DNA from: Athalassotoga saccharophila
GTDB taxonomy: Bacteria > Thermotogota > Thermotogae > Mesoaciditogales > Mesoaciditogaceae
Assembly: GCF_009936215.1 (NCBI RefSeq)
Contig: NZ_AP019551.1
Coordinates: 651,501-715,500 of the forward strand
DNA: 64,000 nucleotides
Direction of reading: 5' to 3'
Shown here: one piece after another, positions 38,605 through 47,150 of the stretch
Layout: every line of letters begins with the position of its first letter
How positions within the stretch are numbered: position 1 is the stretch's first letter
Made by a program: the position numbers and the translations under genes
Notes under the pieces: model-generated
Seen by the model: the letters and a program-made list of their open reading frames with translations, nothing else
The model's database searches: none
Told to the model about the DNA's origin: nothing

Positions 38605-40299
38605 TTGTTAAGACCACAGATGAATCTTTGCAGATCGACAGTCGAACTTTCTGGGATGTGGAAAATACGCGCTCACGGTAAGGAAAGGCCGATTGCTGTT
38701 TCTGCCAGTTGGAATGAACAGTACGAAGATCTTTTCTTTGAAGAGGGACCGGTCGAGTATATCTACGATCTGGATGTGCCATATGAATGGAAGGATAAAC
38801 GTGTTAGATTTTATTTTGGTGCCGTGAATACAAAGAGCAGGGTATATGTAAACGATGATCTGGCAGTATCCAATGCCATTGGATATCTCCCTTTCGAATG
38901 CTACCCAAAATTGGAATACGGATCTACGAACAAAATTCGCGTCGAGGTTGAGAATAAATTATCAAAGGATGATCTGCCAGCCGGTCGAATGCCAGGCTTT
39001 GAGAGGGCCGGCAACTTTCCTCCGGCAAATTTCGACTTTTTCCCGTACGGCGGAATTATAAGGATGCCATACGCAGAAATTTCTTCAAAGGCCTCTGTTT
39101 TGGACATCAACCTCAGATGCGATAAATCCGTTCCTTCCAAAAAAATGGGTCTTGTAGAGATCACAATAGAAATGACAAAAGAGTGTATCGGGAAGAATAT
39201 AGAGGTGTCGATTAATGATCTCAAAATCGCAAAAAAGATAACATCTACAAATGAAAGTTTTGATTTCGAGATCAAAAATGCCCATTTCTGGGATTTAGAC
39301 GATCCTTATCTTTACGAGGTAAGATCGAGGATTCTTTATAAAGATGAATTGATCGACGAGTACAGGATAAAGACGGGCATAAGGACTATATCGTTAGACG
39401 ACAAACATATAATCTTGAACGATAAACCCGTCAAATTGCTTGGCTTTGGAAAGCATGAAGAGTTCCCGGTCGAAGGGCAGGGCACCTTTAAGCCTTTGAT
39501 CGTTAAAGATTACGATCTTCTAAGGTGGATAGGCGCGAATTCTTTCAGAACCTCACATTATCCTTATTCCGAAGAATGGCTCGATATGGCAGATGAACTT
39601 GGCTTTCTTGTCATAGACGAAGCGCCACACGTCGGGCTTGAGAAGTACCATTACGAAAATGAAAAGACCGTTGATCTGTGCGTGGAGGATATCAAAAGGC
39701 TTATCGACAGGGACAAAAACCATCCGTCCGTTATCATGTGGAGCGTTGCCAATGAGCCGGATTCTGCGCACCCAAAATCGGACGGATTTTTCAAAAGATT
39801 GTACGATACGGCTAAAAGTGCCGATCCGACAAGGCCGGCAACGATGGTAAGTTGCGTGCCTTTTTGCGAAAAATCGGGAGGGCCGGATGTGGCAATGAAG
39901 CATTTCGACGTCATAAGCGTGAATCGCTATTATGGCTGGTACAATCATCAAGGAAAGATAAAGGAGGCCGAGAAGTTGCTCTCGGACGATTTAGATGCGC
40001 TTTACGAGACTTACAAAAGGCCCGTGATTTTGACGGAATTCGGTGCCGATGCGATATCTGGTTTTCACGCAAACCCGGCGCAGATGTTTTCGGAAGAGTA
40101 CCAGTCCGAATACATCGAGAGGTTGTTTGAAGTTGCGAGTAAAAAGGATTTTGTAACGGGCATACATGTCTGGGCCTTTGCCGATTTCAAAACGGCCCAG
40201 AATGTTCACAGGCCGCTTTTCAATTACAAAGGAGTCTTTACAAGGGACAGAAATCCCAAGATGGCTGCACATACTTTAAAAAGATTATGGAGGAGGTAA
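38605..40299 (+). CDS. uidA: Beta-glucuronidase (GH2)
   Basis: Cleaves terminal beta-glucuronic acid from glycosides. The 564-residue protein starts MLRPQMNLCR as family members do. It has sugar-binding, Ig-like and TIM-barrel domains in order. Glu384 in ANEP is the acid/base and Glu478 in TEFGAD the nucleophile. Asn540-x-Lys542 in FNYKGVF is the N-K pair that reads the carboxylate of glucuronate, which argues against beta-galactosidase. Start at TTG 38605, because the in-frame ATG at 38596 lies inside the AAGGAG ribosome site. No signal peptide, so it acts on imported disaccharides. Confidence 0.92.
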   Translation: MLRPQMNLCRSTVELSGMWKIRAHGKERPIAVSASWNEQYEDLFFEEGPVEYIYDLDVPYEWKDKRVRFYFGAVNTKSRVYVNDDLAVSNAIGYLPFECYPKLEYGSTNKIRVEVENKLSKDDLPAGRMPGFERAGNFPPANFDFFPYGGIIRMPYAEISSKASVLDINLRCDKSVPSKKMGLVEITIEMTKECIGKNIEVSINDLKIAKKITSTNESFDFEIKNAHFWDLDDPYLYEVRSRILYKDELIDEYRIKTGIRTISLDDKHIILNDKPVKLLGFGKHEEFPVEGQGTFKPLIVKDYDLLRWIGANSFRTSHYPYSEEWLDMADELGFLVIDEAPHVGLEKYHYENEKTVDLCVEDIKRLIDRDKNHPSVIMWSVANEPDSAHPKSDGFFKRLYDTAKSADPTRPATMVSCVPFCEKSGGPDVAMKHFDVISVNRYYGWYNHQGKIKEAEKLLSDDLDALYETYKRPVILTEFGADAISGFHANPAQMFSEEYQSEYIERLFEVASKKDFVTGIHVWAFADFKTAQNVHRPLFNYKGVFTRDRNPKMAAHTLKRLWRR

Positions 40300-40303
40300 T
40301 GGT

Positions 40304-41689
40304 ATGAAGATCACATTCGTAGGAGCGGGAAGTGTAAGATACACGTTGAAATTAGTTGGCGATCTGGCAAAGACGAAAGAATTATCAGGAACTGTTGTTT
40401 CCTTGATGGATATCGACGAAAGGCGTCTTGATGCCATATACAGTCTATCTCAAAGGTACACATCTGAGATAGGCGGTAATTTGAAGTTCGAAAAGACGAC
40501 GAATTTGGAGAAGGCCCTCGATGGTGCGAACTTTGTCATAAACACGGCCCTCGCACGTGGAGAAGGTCATCAGGACGGGTATGTCCAGTACGAGATAATG
40601 AGAGATATCGGTCAAAAGCATGGATATTACCGCGGAATAGATTCTCAAGAGTTCAACATGGTCTCCGATTATTACACGCTTTCGAATTACAATCAACTCA
40701 AACTCCATTTGGACATCGCAAAAGCAGTCGAGAGGATATGTCCGGACGCATACCTTATCCAAACTGCAAACCCGGTCTTTGAGATAACACAATTGGTATT
40801 GAGGCAGACGAAAGCAAAGATAATAGGATTCTGTCATGGATTCGGAGGCGTTCATGAGGTTTTCAAAACTTTGGGCCTTGATGAGAAGGAAATAGACTGG
40901 CAGATAGCCGGAGTCAATCACGGGATATTTTTAAATAGATTTATATACAAAGGAAAGAATGGATATCCCATTTTGGACGAATGGATAAAAGAAAAATTGC
41001 CAAAATGGGAATCGACGAGTCCGTGGGACATGCAGATGAGTCCTGCGGCGATGGACATGTACGAATTTTACGGGATGATCCCGATAGGCGACACCGTAAG
41101 GAATGGAACGTGGAAGTATCATTATAACCTCGAGACCAAGAAAAAATGGTTTGGAAAATTCGGAGGGATAGACAACGAAGTTGAGAGACCGAAGTTTTAT
41201 GAAGAGTTAAGACAGATAAGAGAAAAGATAATAGACATTTCAAAAGATCCATCCCTTAAGTTAACGCAATCATGGCCAGAAGAATTTCCGAAAGATAAAT
41301 TGAGTGGCGAACAACAAATACCATTCATAAACGCAATTGCAAATGGAAAAGAGGCAAGACTGTATCTTAACATTTTGAATAAAGGCACGATAAAGGGAAT
41401 TCCAGACGATGTTGTTGTTGAAGTGCCTGTCAGGGTAGACAAAAAAGGGATTCATCCAGAAAAGATAGATCCTGATTTGACGGATAGAATAAAGAAGATG
41501 TATCTGACGCCGAGGATAATGAGGATGGAAATGGCACTCGAGGCCTTTATAACCGGAGACAGACGGGTACTCGAGGAGATTTTAATAAGGGATCCAAGGA
41601 CGAAGTCTGAGAAACAGGTGAAGGATGTCTTGGACGAGATAATGAATTTGCCTTTCAATTCTGAGATGAAAAAACATTACAGATCGTGA
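40304..41689 (+). CDS. GH4-family glycosidase, probably alpha-glucuronidase
   Basis: GH4 enzymes use NAD and Mn(II) and a redox elimination mechanism. The 461-residue protein has the N-terminal nucleotide motif GAGSVRYT (7-14), the TANP segment, and FCHGFGG, whose Cys is a metal ligand, with GVNHG following. Thermotoga species have several alpha-glucuronidases of this type, and the beta-glucuronidase and uronate isomerase neighbours support that specificity over alpha-glucosidase or alpha-galactosidase. It starts 4 bases after the beta-glucuronidase stop and overlaps the AEC carrier gene by 4 bases. Confidence 0.85.
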   Translation: MKITFVGAGSVRYTLKLVGDLAKTKELSGTVVSLMDIDERRLDAIYSLSQRYTSEIGGNLKFEKTTNLEKALDGANFVINTALARGEGHQDGYVQYEIMRDIGQKHGYYRGIDSQEFNMVSDYYTLSNYNQLKLHLDIAKAVERICPDAYLIQTANPVFEITQLVLRQTKAKIIGFCHGFGGVHEVFKTLGLDEKEIDWQIAGVNHGIFLNRFIYKGKNGYPILDEWIKEKLPKWESTSPWDMQMSPAAMDMYEFYGMIPIGDTVRNGTWKYHYNLETKKKWFGKFGGIDNEVERPKFYEELRQIREKIIDISKDPSLKLTQSWPEEFPKDKLSGEQQIPFINAIANGKEARLYLNILNKGTIKGIPDDVVVEVPVRVDKKGIHPEKIDPDLTDRIKKMYLTPRIMRMEMALEAFITGDRRVLEEILIRDPRTKSEKQVKDVLDEIMNLPFNSEMKKHYRS

Positions 41690-42594
41690 TATACAAAATT
41701 CTTTCATACCTTGTGATAATAGCAATAGGATATTTTCTTAAATCGATCAATTTTTTGAATGAGACAGAAGGAAGGGCCTTTTCGAAGATAGTCATATACA
41801 TAACGCTTCCTGCCGTCATAATTCAGGCCGTTACAAGCGTAAAACTTACCCTTCCGCTTTTCTCGTTGACGGCCTTCGGAATTTTGACGACACTCACACT
41901 TATGATCGCGGGCTTTTTGATCTTTCGAAGATCGAATGCCGCCCGCGGTACAAAAGGATCTTTGATCTTGACATTCAACGGCCTGAACTTGGGGTTGTTT
42001 GCGTATCCTTTTGCCCAGTTATTGTGGGGAGGGAAGGGCCTTGCTTACATGTCGATTTTCGACATGGGAAATGGCCTCATGATATACACGGTAGGATATG
42101 CGATAGCGATACTTTTTTCTGAGGACGGATTCAGCACAAAAGAGGTTATCAAAAAGGTTTCGACCTTCCCGCCTTTGCTTGCGATATTTGGAGCCATAAT
42201 TTTGAACCTTTCTTTATCGAATGCAGATATACTTTCTGAATTTCTTGGAATATTCAGCGGGGCAAATGCATTTTTGTCTCTTTTGACGATAGGCATCTTT
42301 TTGAACTTTGAAAGGTTAAGGGTCGAATTCAGGAATATGGCAAAGGCCATTTCTTTTAAATATCTCATTGGTGCCGCGTTAGGCGTGACATTTTACTTTG
42401 TGCTAAGGATATTTGAGCCATCAAATGCGCTGATGGCTCAAGTTGTGCTTTTGAGTGCCCTTATGCCTGCACCGCTTTTGACGCTTTTGTACTCGATAGA
42501 CAAAAAACTCGATCCTGAACTTGCCGGCGGTACGGTAACGACAACCGTTATCGTAAGTTCGATATTTCTTTTGTGCTTTGGAGGCATTGTATGA
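41686..42594 (+). CDS. AEC-family (auxin efflux carrier-like) transporter
   Basis: A 302-residue membrane protein with about ten hydrophobic segments and the AEC start pattern (SYLVIIAIGYFLKSINFLNE then FSKIVIYITLPAVI). Members carry organic acids such as malate or malonate. In this setting it may export an acidic end product or move uronate-derived acids. It has a GTG start coupled to the GH4 stop and an ATGA overlap with the kinase gene. Confidence 0.85.
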   Translation: MIYKILSYLVIIAIGYFLKSINFLNETEGRAFSKIVIYITLPAVIIQAVTSVKLTLPLFSLTAFGILTTLTLMIAGFLIFRRSNAARGTKGSLILTFNGLNLGLFAYPFAQLLWGGKGLAYMSIFDMGNGLMIYTVGYAIAILFSEDGFSTKEVIKKVSTFPPLLAIFGAIILNLSLSNADILSEFLGIFSGANAFLSLLTIGIFLNFERLRVEFRNMAKAISFKYLIGAALGVTFYFVLRIFEPSNALMAQVVLLSALMPAPLLTLLYSIDKKLDPELAGGTVTTTVIVSSIFLLCFGGIV

Positions 42595-43889
42595 AGATAT
42601 ACGATGGTGTGATTGACTGGGGAATCAAAAGGGCACGTGATTCAAAGATGATAGCCCTTGGCTTTCACTCGGTCATAGATGGTCTTGTAAAGGTCGATCC
42701 GCAAAAGTTTGGCAATTTGGATCTCGCAATTCCACGGGAACTTTCAGCGCTTCCTGATTCGATAAAGTGTATCGATGATTTTTGGAAAGGTCTGATTTTT
42801 TCTTTCGTCAATGGAAGTGCTCTTCAGTTGATGATCGATTCGAAGGAAGTTTACGAATGGATAATGAAAACCTTTGGGACTGGCACTTTAAGGCTTGGCG
42901 GGACATCGGCCAACATGGCAAAGGGCCTTGTGCCATTTCCCTTTGAAAAGATTTTAGTCTACGTGTATCCTTTAGAAAAGGAGATTGCAAACCTCTTTCC
43001 GAATTCTAAAAACCTTTTCGTCGTCGGAAAGCATGGCCTTGATCATCCCATCAACGCGTATGACGGAGAAGGAATCGAGGCCATACACTGGATTTTTGAA
43101 TTTTCTCAAGGCCAATCTATGACGATTAAGGGCAAAATTTACACCTGTCCGAGATCCAACAGGTTCATAGCCTCATGGAATCCCGTCAATTCAAAGTTGG
43201 AAGTAAGAGATCCATTCAAATCTTACGTCATAGAACATGCGCAAGATATCTCTCATTTCCTTGTTTCTGGCTTTCACATCATGCAAGAGATTTATCCAGA
43301 CGGAGAGACGGTCGATGATAGAATCGATAAACTTTTGGAATTTGTAATGGCCTTAAGAGAGAAAAATTCGAGGATGAAATTTCATCTCGAATTCGCCTCG
43401 ATAAGACGTGATGGTGTAAGAAAGGCTGTGGAGGAGAAATTATTTTCAAGATTCGATAGCCTTGGCCTTAACGAGGTCGAACTTTCATGGGTTGCAAGGG
43501 ATATTGGGTACGATGAAAAAGATATTTTGAATCTGGACGTTGAAAGGATATCTCAGATAATATCCAAAATCATGAGAGGGAATCTTTCGAGAGTGCATTT
43601 TCATGCGCTTGGCTTTTATCTACTTGCATTGAAGGAAGGTTACAATCTTGAATCTCAAAAAAAGGCCCTTGCCTTTGCGTCTCTTGCGGCGGCCCAGAGG
43701 GCAATGGATGGGGAGATAAATTTGGAAAGATTCAAGTACATGTTGGATATTCCCGAAAAGTACGATTACAAAGAATGGGAAGAAGATGGAATTCATTTCA
43801 TTCTCTTTCCGACGAAGGTCGTTCCATCTCCCAAAATAACGGTTGGCCTTGGCGATACGATATCTTCTTTGGGCTTCGTGCTGGGATGA
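42591..43889 (+). CDS. ADP-dependent sugar kinase (ADP-glucokinase/phosphofructokinase family)
   Basis: A 432-residue ribokinase-like enzyme. The family signs are the Mg-binding HLEFAS (HxE) and LNEVEL (NxxE) motifs around residues 265-300, GGTSANMA near 105, and the C-terminal catalytic GLGDTIS with the aspartate base. Such kinases use ADP as phosphate donor in archaeal glycolysis; bacterial members are uncommon. Its place at the end of the uronide operon suggests it phosphorylates a pathway intermediate rather than glucose or fructose-6-phosphate. ATG at 42591 follows GGAGG. Confidence 0.8.
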   Translation: MKIYDGVIDWGIKRARDSKMIALGFHSVIDGLVKVDPQKFGNLDLAIPRELSALPDSIKCIDDFWKGLIFSFVNGSALQLMIDSKEVYEWIMKTFGTGTLRLGGTSANMAKGLVPFPFEKILVYVYPLEKEIANLFPNSKNLFVVGKHGLDHPINAYDGEGIEAIHWIFEFSQGQSMTIKGKIYTCPRSNRFIASWNPVNSKLEVRDPFKSYVIEHAQDISHFLVSGFHIMQEIYPDGETVDDRIDKLLEFVMALREKNSRMKFHLEFASIRRDGVRKAVEEKLFSRFDSLGLNEVELSWVARDIGYDEKDILNLDVERISQIISKIMRGNLSRVHFHALGFYLLALKEGYNLESQKKALAFASLAAAQRAMDGEINLERFKYMLDIPEKYDYKEWEEDGIHFILFPTKVVPSPKITVGLGDTISSLGFVLG

Positions 43890-43920
43890 ATTGGCAGGTG
43901 GAGTAAAATTGAGAATTAAA

Positions 43921-43945
43921 AATTGAAAATTGGCAATTCTCAATT
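43921..43945. repeat. AT-rich repeat, copy 1
   Basis: This 25-bp sequence (core TTGAAAATTGGCAATTCTCA) recurs at 47045-47069 with one mismatch (G against T at base 13). It is part of a larger inverted repeat, ATTGAGAATT (43908-43917) with AATTCTCAAT (43935-43944). The two copies flank the toxin-antitoxin and transketolase genes. Confidence 0.7.
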
Positions 43946-44050
43946 TGCAATTGTAAGTTTATGGTGTTTACCCCTCACTCGTCTAATCCTTTAAAATTCT
44001 GAACAGATGAAACACCACGACTTTAATGTAATGAAAAGTAGGAAGTGTTA

Positions 44051-44086
44051 ATATGGTATACTTAAAATATAAGTAATACCATATTT
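44051..44086 (+). promoter_or_regulatory. Palindromic operator/promoter of the toxin-antitoxin pair
   Basis: ATATGGTAT-A-CTTA is mirrored by TAAG-TA-ATACCATAT, an imperfect 36-bp palindrome that ends 20 bases before the antitoxin start. A further ATTTTAAGTAAG follows. Antitoxins of this class bind such palindromes to repress their own operon. Confidence 0.6.
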
Positions 44087-44106
44087 TAAGTAAGGAGTTG
44101 GTTTTT

Positions 44107-44385
44107 ATGCCGAAAAATTTGAATGTTTCTAAAATAACAAGGAAAGGTCAGGTAACCATTCCAAACTCAATAAGGAAATCTCTTAACATATCTCCGAATG
44201 ATGTCGCAGAGTTCAAAATAGTAAATGGTGAAATTTATTTAACAATAAGGCCAAGCAATCTTTCCATGTTAGAAAAGAATTTTGGCAAAGTTAAACCACT
44301 TACGAGGCCCGAGAATTTCAAGGAGATTCGAAAAGACTTCGAAGAAAAAGTGGGCGATGAGGCAGAAAAAGAGATGAAAAAATGA
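44107..44385 (+). CDS. AbrB/SpoVT-type antitoxin
   Basis: A 92-residue DNA-binding antitoxin. The N-terminal swapped-hairpin domain has KITRKGQVTIPNSIRKSLNI (residues about 8-27), and the Lys/Glu-rich C-terminus would wrap and block the toxin. ATG at 44107 follows TAAGGAGTT. It overlaps the PIN toxin gene by 4 bases. It probably represses itself through the palindrome just upstream. Confidence 0.88.
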   Translation: MPKNLNVSKITRKGQVTIPNSIRKSLNISPNDVAEFKIVNGEIYLTIRPSNLSMLEKNFGKVKPLTRPENFKEIRKDFEEKVGDEAEKEMKK

Positions 44386-44783
44386 GATTCATAGACACAA
44401 ATGTGTTTTTAAGATATTTTACGGCAGACGATCCTGAAAAATCAAAAAATTCTCTTGAATTGCTAAAGAAGATCGAAAATGGGGAAGAGATGGTAACAAC
44501 CTCCTCTCTTGTTATCTTTGAGACGATCTTTACGCTTGAACATTCTTACAAAGTCCCAAGGTCTGATATTTTACAATTGTTAGAACCAATCTTGAATCTT
44601 AAAGGACTTTCTCTCGAAAATAAATCAACTTTCATAAAAGCGCTAAAGATTTATTCAGGAGGAACCTTTTCTTTTGCCGATGCTTTTAACGTTGCAGTGA
44701 TGAAAAAAATGAATATAAAAGAAATATACAGTTATGACAGAGATTTTGACAAGATCGATGAAATAAAAAGGATAGAGCCATAA
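44382..44783 (+). CDS. PIN-domain ribonuclease toxin (VapC-like)
   Basis: A 133-residue metal-dependent RNase fold that cleaves RNA when its antitoxin is degraded. Acidic residues are in place: Asp4 in FIDTNVFLRYF, a Glu near 44 (IFETIF), SFADAFNVAV near 99, and DRDFDKID near the end. Length matches VapC. It forms a classic module with the AbrB-type antitoxin. Confidence 0.88.
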   Translation: MRFIDTNVFLRYFTADDPEKSKNSLELLKKIENGEEMVTTSSLVIFETIFTLEHSYKVPRSDILQLLEPILNLKGLSLENKSTFIKALKIYSGGTFSFADAFNVAVMKKMNIKEIYSYDRDFDKIDEIKRIEP

Positions 44784-44797
44784 AGAGGTGATTTGAA

Positions 44798-47020
44798 TTG
44801 AATTTTGAAGAACTTGAAATTATAAAGGATGTAACGGGCCAGTTGATAGACTTTACGCTTAATTTAAGGCAGAGTGGCCATCCAGGAGGATCAAGATCGA
44901 AGATGCACTCATTTTGGTCTATGGTCTTTTCGGATTATTCTCACTTTGATTTTATCCATCCTGAAAATCCTCTTTCGGACAGGTTTATTCTTTCTGCCGG
45001 CCATACGGTCCCTTTGATCTACGCTGCGCTAACTGTGATCGGGGAATCTTTCAAAAAAAGATTCGAAGAAACAAAAGATGAAAGGTTCTTTATAGATCCG
45101 TCCAAGATCGTGCTTTTGGACGATCTCTTGAAATTCAGACACAGAGATGGCCTTTCGGGTCATGCCGAGTTTTCGGGAAAGACTTTGTTTTTGAAATTCA
45201 ACACGGGCCCTGCCGGCCATGGTCTCCCCGCCTCCGTTGGAGAGGCTCTTGCTCTCAAACGTGCGGGATTAGATGTGAGAGTATGGTTAATCGAGGGAGA
45301 AGGCGCTCTAAGTGCGGGTGCCTCTCACGAGTCCAAAAATTCCGCATACGGTTTGGGGCTTGACAATTTGTACTGGCTTATAGACTGGAATGACTTCGGA
45401 ATAGACGATCATCCGGTAAGCAAAGTCATCCACGGTACGCCAGATGATTGGTTTAGACCTTACGGATGGAATGTCGCCGGATGCGAGGACGGACATAACT
45501 GGGAAAAGATCTTTGATGCTTTCAAAAGGATAGAATCTCAAAGAGGAAAGAATCTTCCAAACGCGATATGGTTTAAGACAAAAAAGGGTTACGGCTACGG
45601 CCTCTACGACAACAAATCCCATGGGAGCCCTCACAAGGCAAATTCGGAGATCTTCTGGCGGACGAGAGATGAGTTCATTGAAAAATACAAAGTTGATTTT
45701 GAAGGATACGGTAAACCCGCACCGGATGGAGATGAATTCGTAAAACAAACGAGGGTGAATTTAAAAAAGGTCATCGATGTGATCCTTGAAAATGATGGTC
45801 TTGTTGAGAAGATTACCGACGAACTCATCCAAAAAAGAGCCGTAATTTCAAAAAGATCCTTTGTTTTAAACTCGCGAATTTTCGATGATGAATCTCTTTT
45901 CGATTATAATTCATATCCTAAAGAGATCTTTTTTGACCCGGGATCTAAGGTTGCGAACAGACAGGCGCTTAAGTCCTGGGGGGCATGGATAAATGCCGTA
46001 AGTGCTAAAAAATACGGAAGACCGTTATTTTTAGCGGCCTCTGCCGATCTGACCGAATCAACGAATCTCTCCGGATTTGGCGAAGGATTTGGAGATTTCA
46101 AAGGATACGGATGGTACGATAGAGATTCGAATTTGGAAGGCGTACTTTTGCCTCAAGAGATTACAGAATTTGCGAATGCAGGCATTTCCGCAGGTGTTGC
46201 GAGTGTAAATTTGTCGGATAAGCCTTACGAGAAATTCAATGGTTTTTGGATGGCAACCTCCACGTACGGAGCATTTGCGTATTTGAAATACGGACCTTAC
46301 AGGTTATTTTCTCAGATGGCACAAGATTGCCCGATAAAACTTGGTAAAATTTTGTGGGTTGTGGGCCATTCGGGTCCCGAGACGGCAGACGATTCGAGAA
46401 CCCATTTTGGAATTTTTTCGACGGTTGTCACACAATTATTCCCAAAAGGTCATATAATCAACGTATATCCGTGGGAGGCAAATGAGGTGCCCGTTTTGTT
46501 AGGGGCGGCGCTTTCGAAAGATGTACCTATCGTCGCGCTTCATCTGACAAGGCCTCCTATTGAGATACCGGACAGAGAAAAGATGAAACTTCCATCTCAC
46601 TTTGAGGCCGCAAAAGGTGCTTACCTGATAAGAGATTTCAAATCAGGAAAGCGCGATGGTACTATCCTTGTAAGGGGCACCATGACGACATATAATCTTT
46701 TAAAAATTCTCGACATTTTAGACAGGTACAACTTGAAGATCGTCTCAATCCCTTCAAAGGAACTCTTCGATATGCAGCCGAAAGAGTACAGAGAAAAGAT
46801 ATTACCGTGGGAAGATTGGGAGGAGTCAATGGTCATAACGAATGAATCTTTGAAGGCCGTCGATGACTGGATAGCGACGAAAAAGTATATTCAGTATTGT
46901 ATGTCTTCTGACTGGGACAATCGCTGGCGCACAGGCGGTACCGTGGATGAGGTCATGAACGAGGCACATCTTTCATCCGAGTACATTCTCGAGGGCATAG
47001 AAAGGTTTGTCAAAAGGTGA
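44798..47020 (+). CDS. Divergent transketolase-like enzyme
   Basis: The protein has 740 residues, about 80-100 more than usual. N-terminal thiamine-diphosphate half: GHPGGSRSKMHSF, GPAGHGLPASVGEAL and GEGALSAGASHES with DWNDFG about 30 residues on, where the usual GDG is GEG. Pyrimidine half: FLAASADLTESTN and LPQEITEFANAGISAG with the activating Glu; a C-terminal domain follows. It probably transfers two-carbon units between sugar phosphates, but the divergence and its place after the uronide cluster allow another acceptor. TTG start after GAGGTGA, 14 bases after the toxin gene. Confidence 0.78.
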   Translation: MNFEELEIIKDVTGQLIDFTLNLRQSGHPGGSRSKMHSFWSMVFSDYSHFDFIHPENPLSDRFILSAGHTVPLIYAALTVIGESFKKRFEETKDERFFIDPSKIVLLDDLLKFRHRDGLSGHAEFSGKTLFLKFNTGPAGHGLPASVGEALALKRAGLDVRVWLIEGEGALSAGASHESKNSAYGLGLDNLYWLIDWNDFGIDDHPVSKVIHGTPDDWFRPYGWNVAGCEDGHNWEKIFDAFKRIESQRGKNLPNAIWFKTKKGYGYGLYDNKSHGSPHKANSEIFWRTRDEFIEKYKVDFEGYGKPAPDGDEFVKQTRVNLKKVIDVILENDGLVEKITDELIQKRAVISKRSFVLNSRIFDDESLFDYNSYPKEIFFDPGSKVANRQALKSWGAWINAVSAKKYGRPLFLAASADLTESTNLSGFGEGFGDFKGYGWYDRDSNLEGVLLPQEITEFANAGISAGVASVNLSDKPYEKFNGFWMATSTYGAFAYLKYGPYRLFSQMAQDCPIKLGKILWVVGHSGPETADDSRTHFGIFSTVVTQLFPKGHIINVYPWEANEVPVLLGAALSKDVPIVALHLTRPPIEIPDREKMKLPSHFEAAKGAYLIRDFKSGKRDGTILVRGTMTTYNLLKILDILDRYNLKIVSIPSKELFDMQPKEYREKILPWEDWEESMVITNESLKAVDDWIATKKYIQYCMSSDWDNRWRTGGTVDEVMNEAHLSSEYILEGIERFVKR

Positions 47021-47044
47021 ACGGACAAATTATTGACAATTGTT

Positions 47045-47069
47045 AATTGAAAATTGTCAATTCTCAATT
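47045..47069. repeat. AT-rich repeat, copy 2
   Basis: This matches the 25-bp element at 43921-43945 at 24 of 25 positions. It also sits within a local inverted repeat, TTGACAATT with AATTGTCAA. It follows the transketolase stop by 24 bases. Confidence 0.7.
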
Positions 47070-47100
47070 CTTACGTGCTACGTGCCAAACTACGGGGCGA

Positions 47101-47129
47101 TTCGAGATTTGAACTCTATTTGGTATAAT
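47101..47129 (+). promoter_or_regulatory. Promoter of the Trk potassium operon
   Basis: An extended -10, TGGTATAAT (TATAAT at 47124-47129), lies 21 bases before the first trkA. A weak TTCGAG box lies 17 bases upstream. Confidence 0.6.
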
Positions 47130-47150
47130 TAACCCAATGAGGCGATAGAT

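Noticed and set aside
43890-47100. AT-rich repeats considered as a CRISPR remnant
   Set aside because: Only two copies 3 kb apart, no regular spacers and no cas genes.
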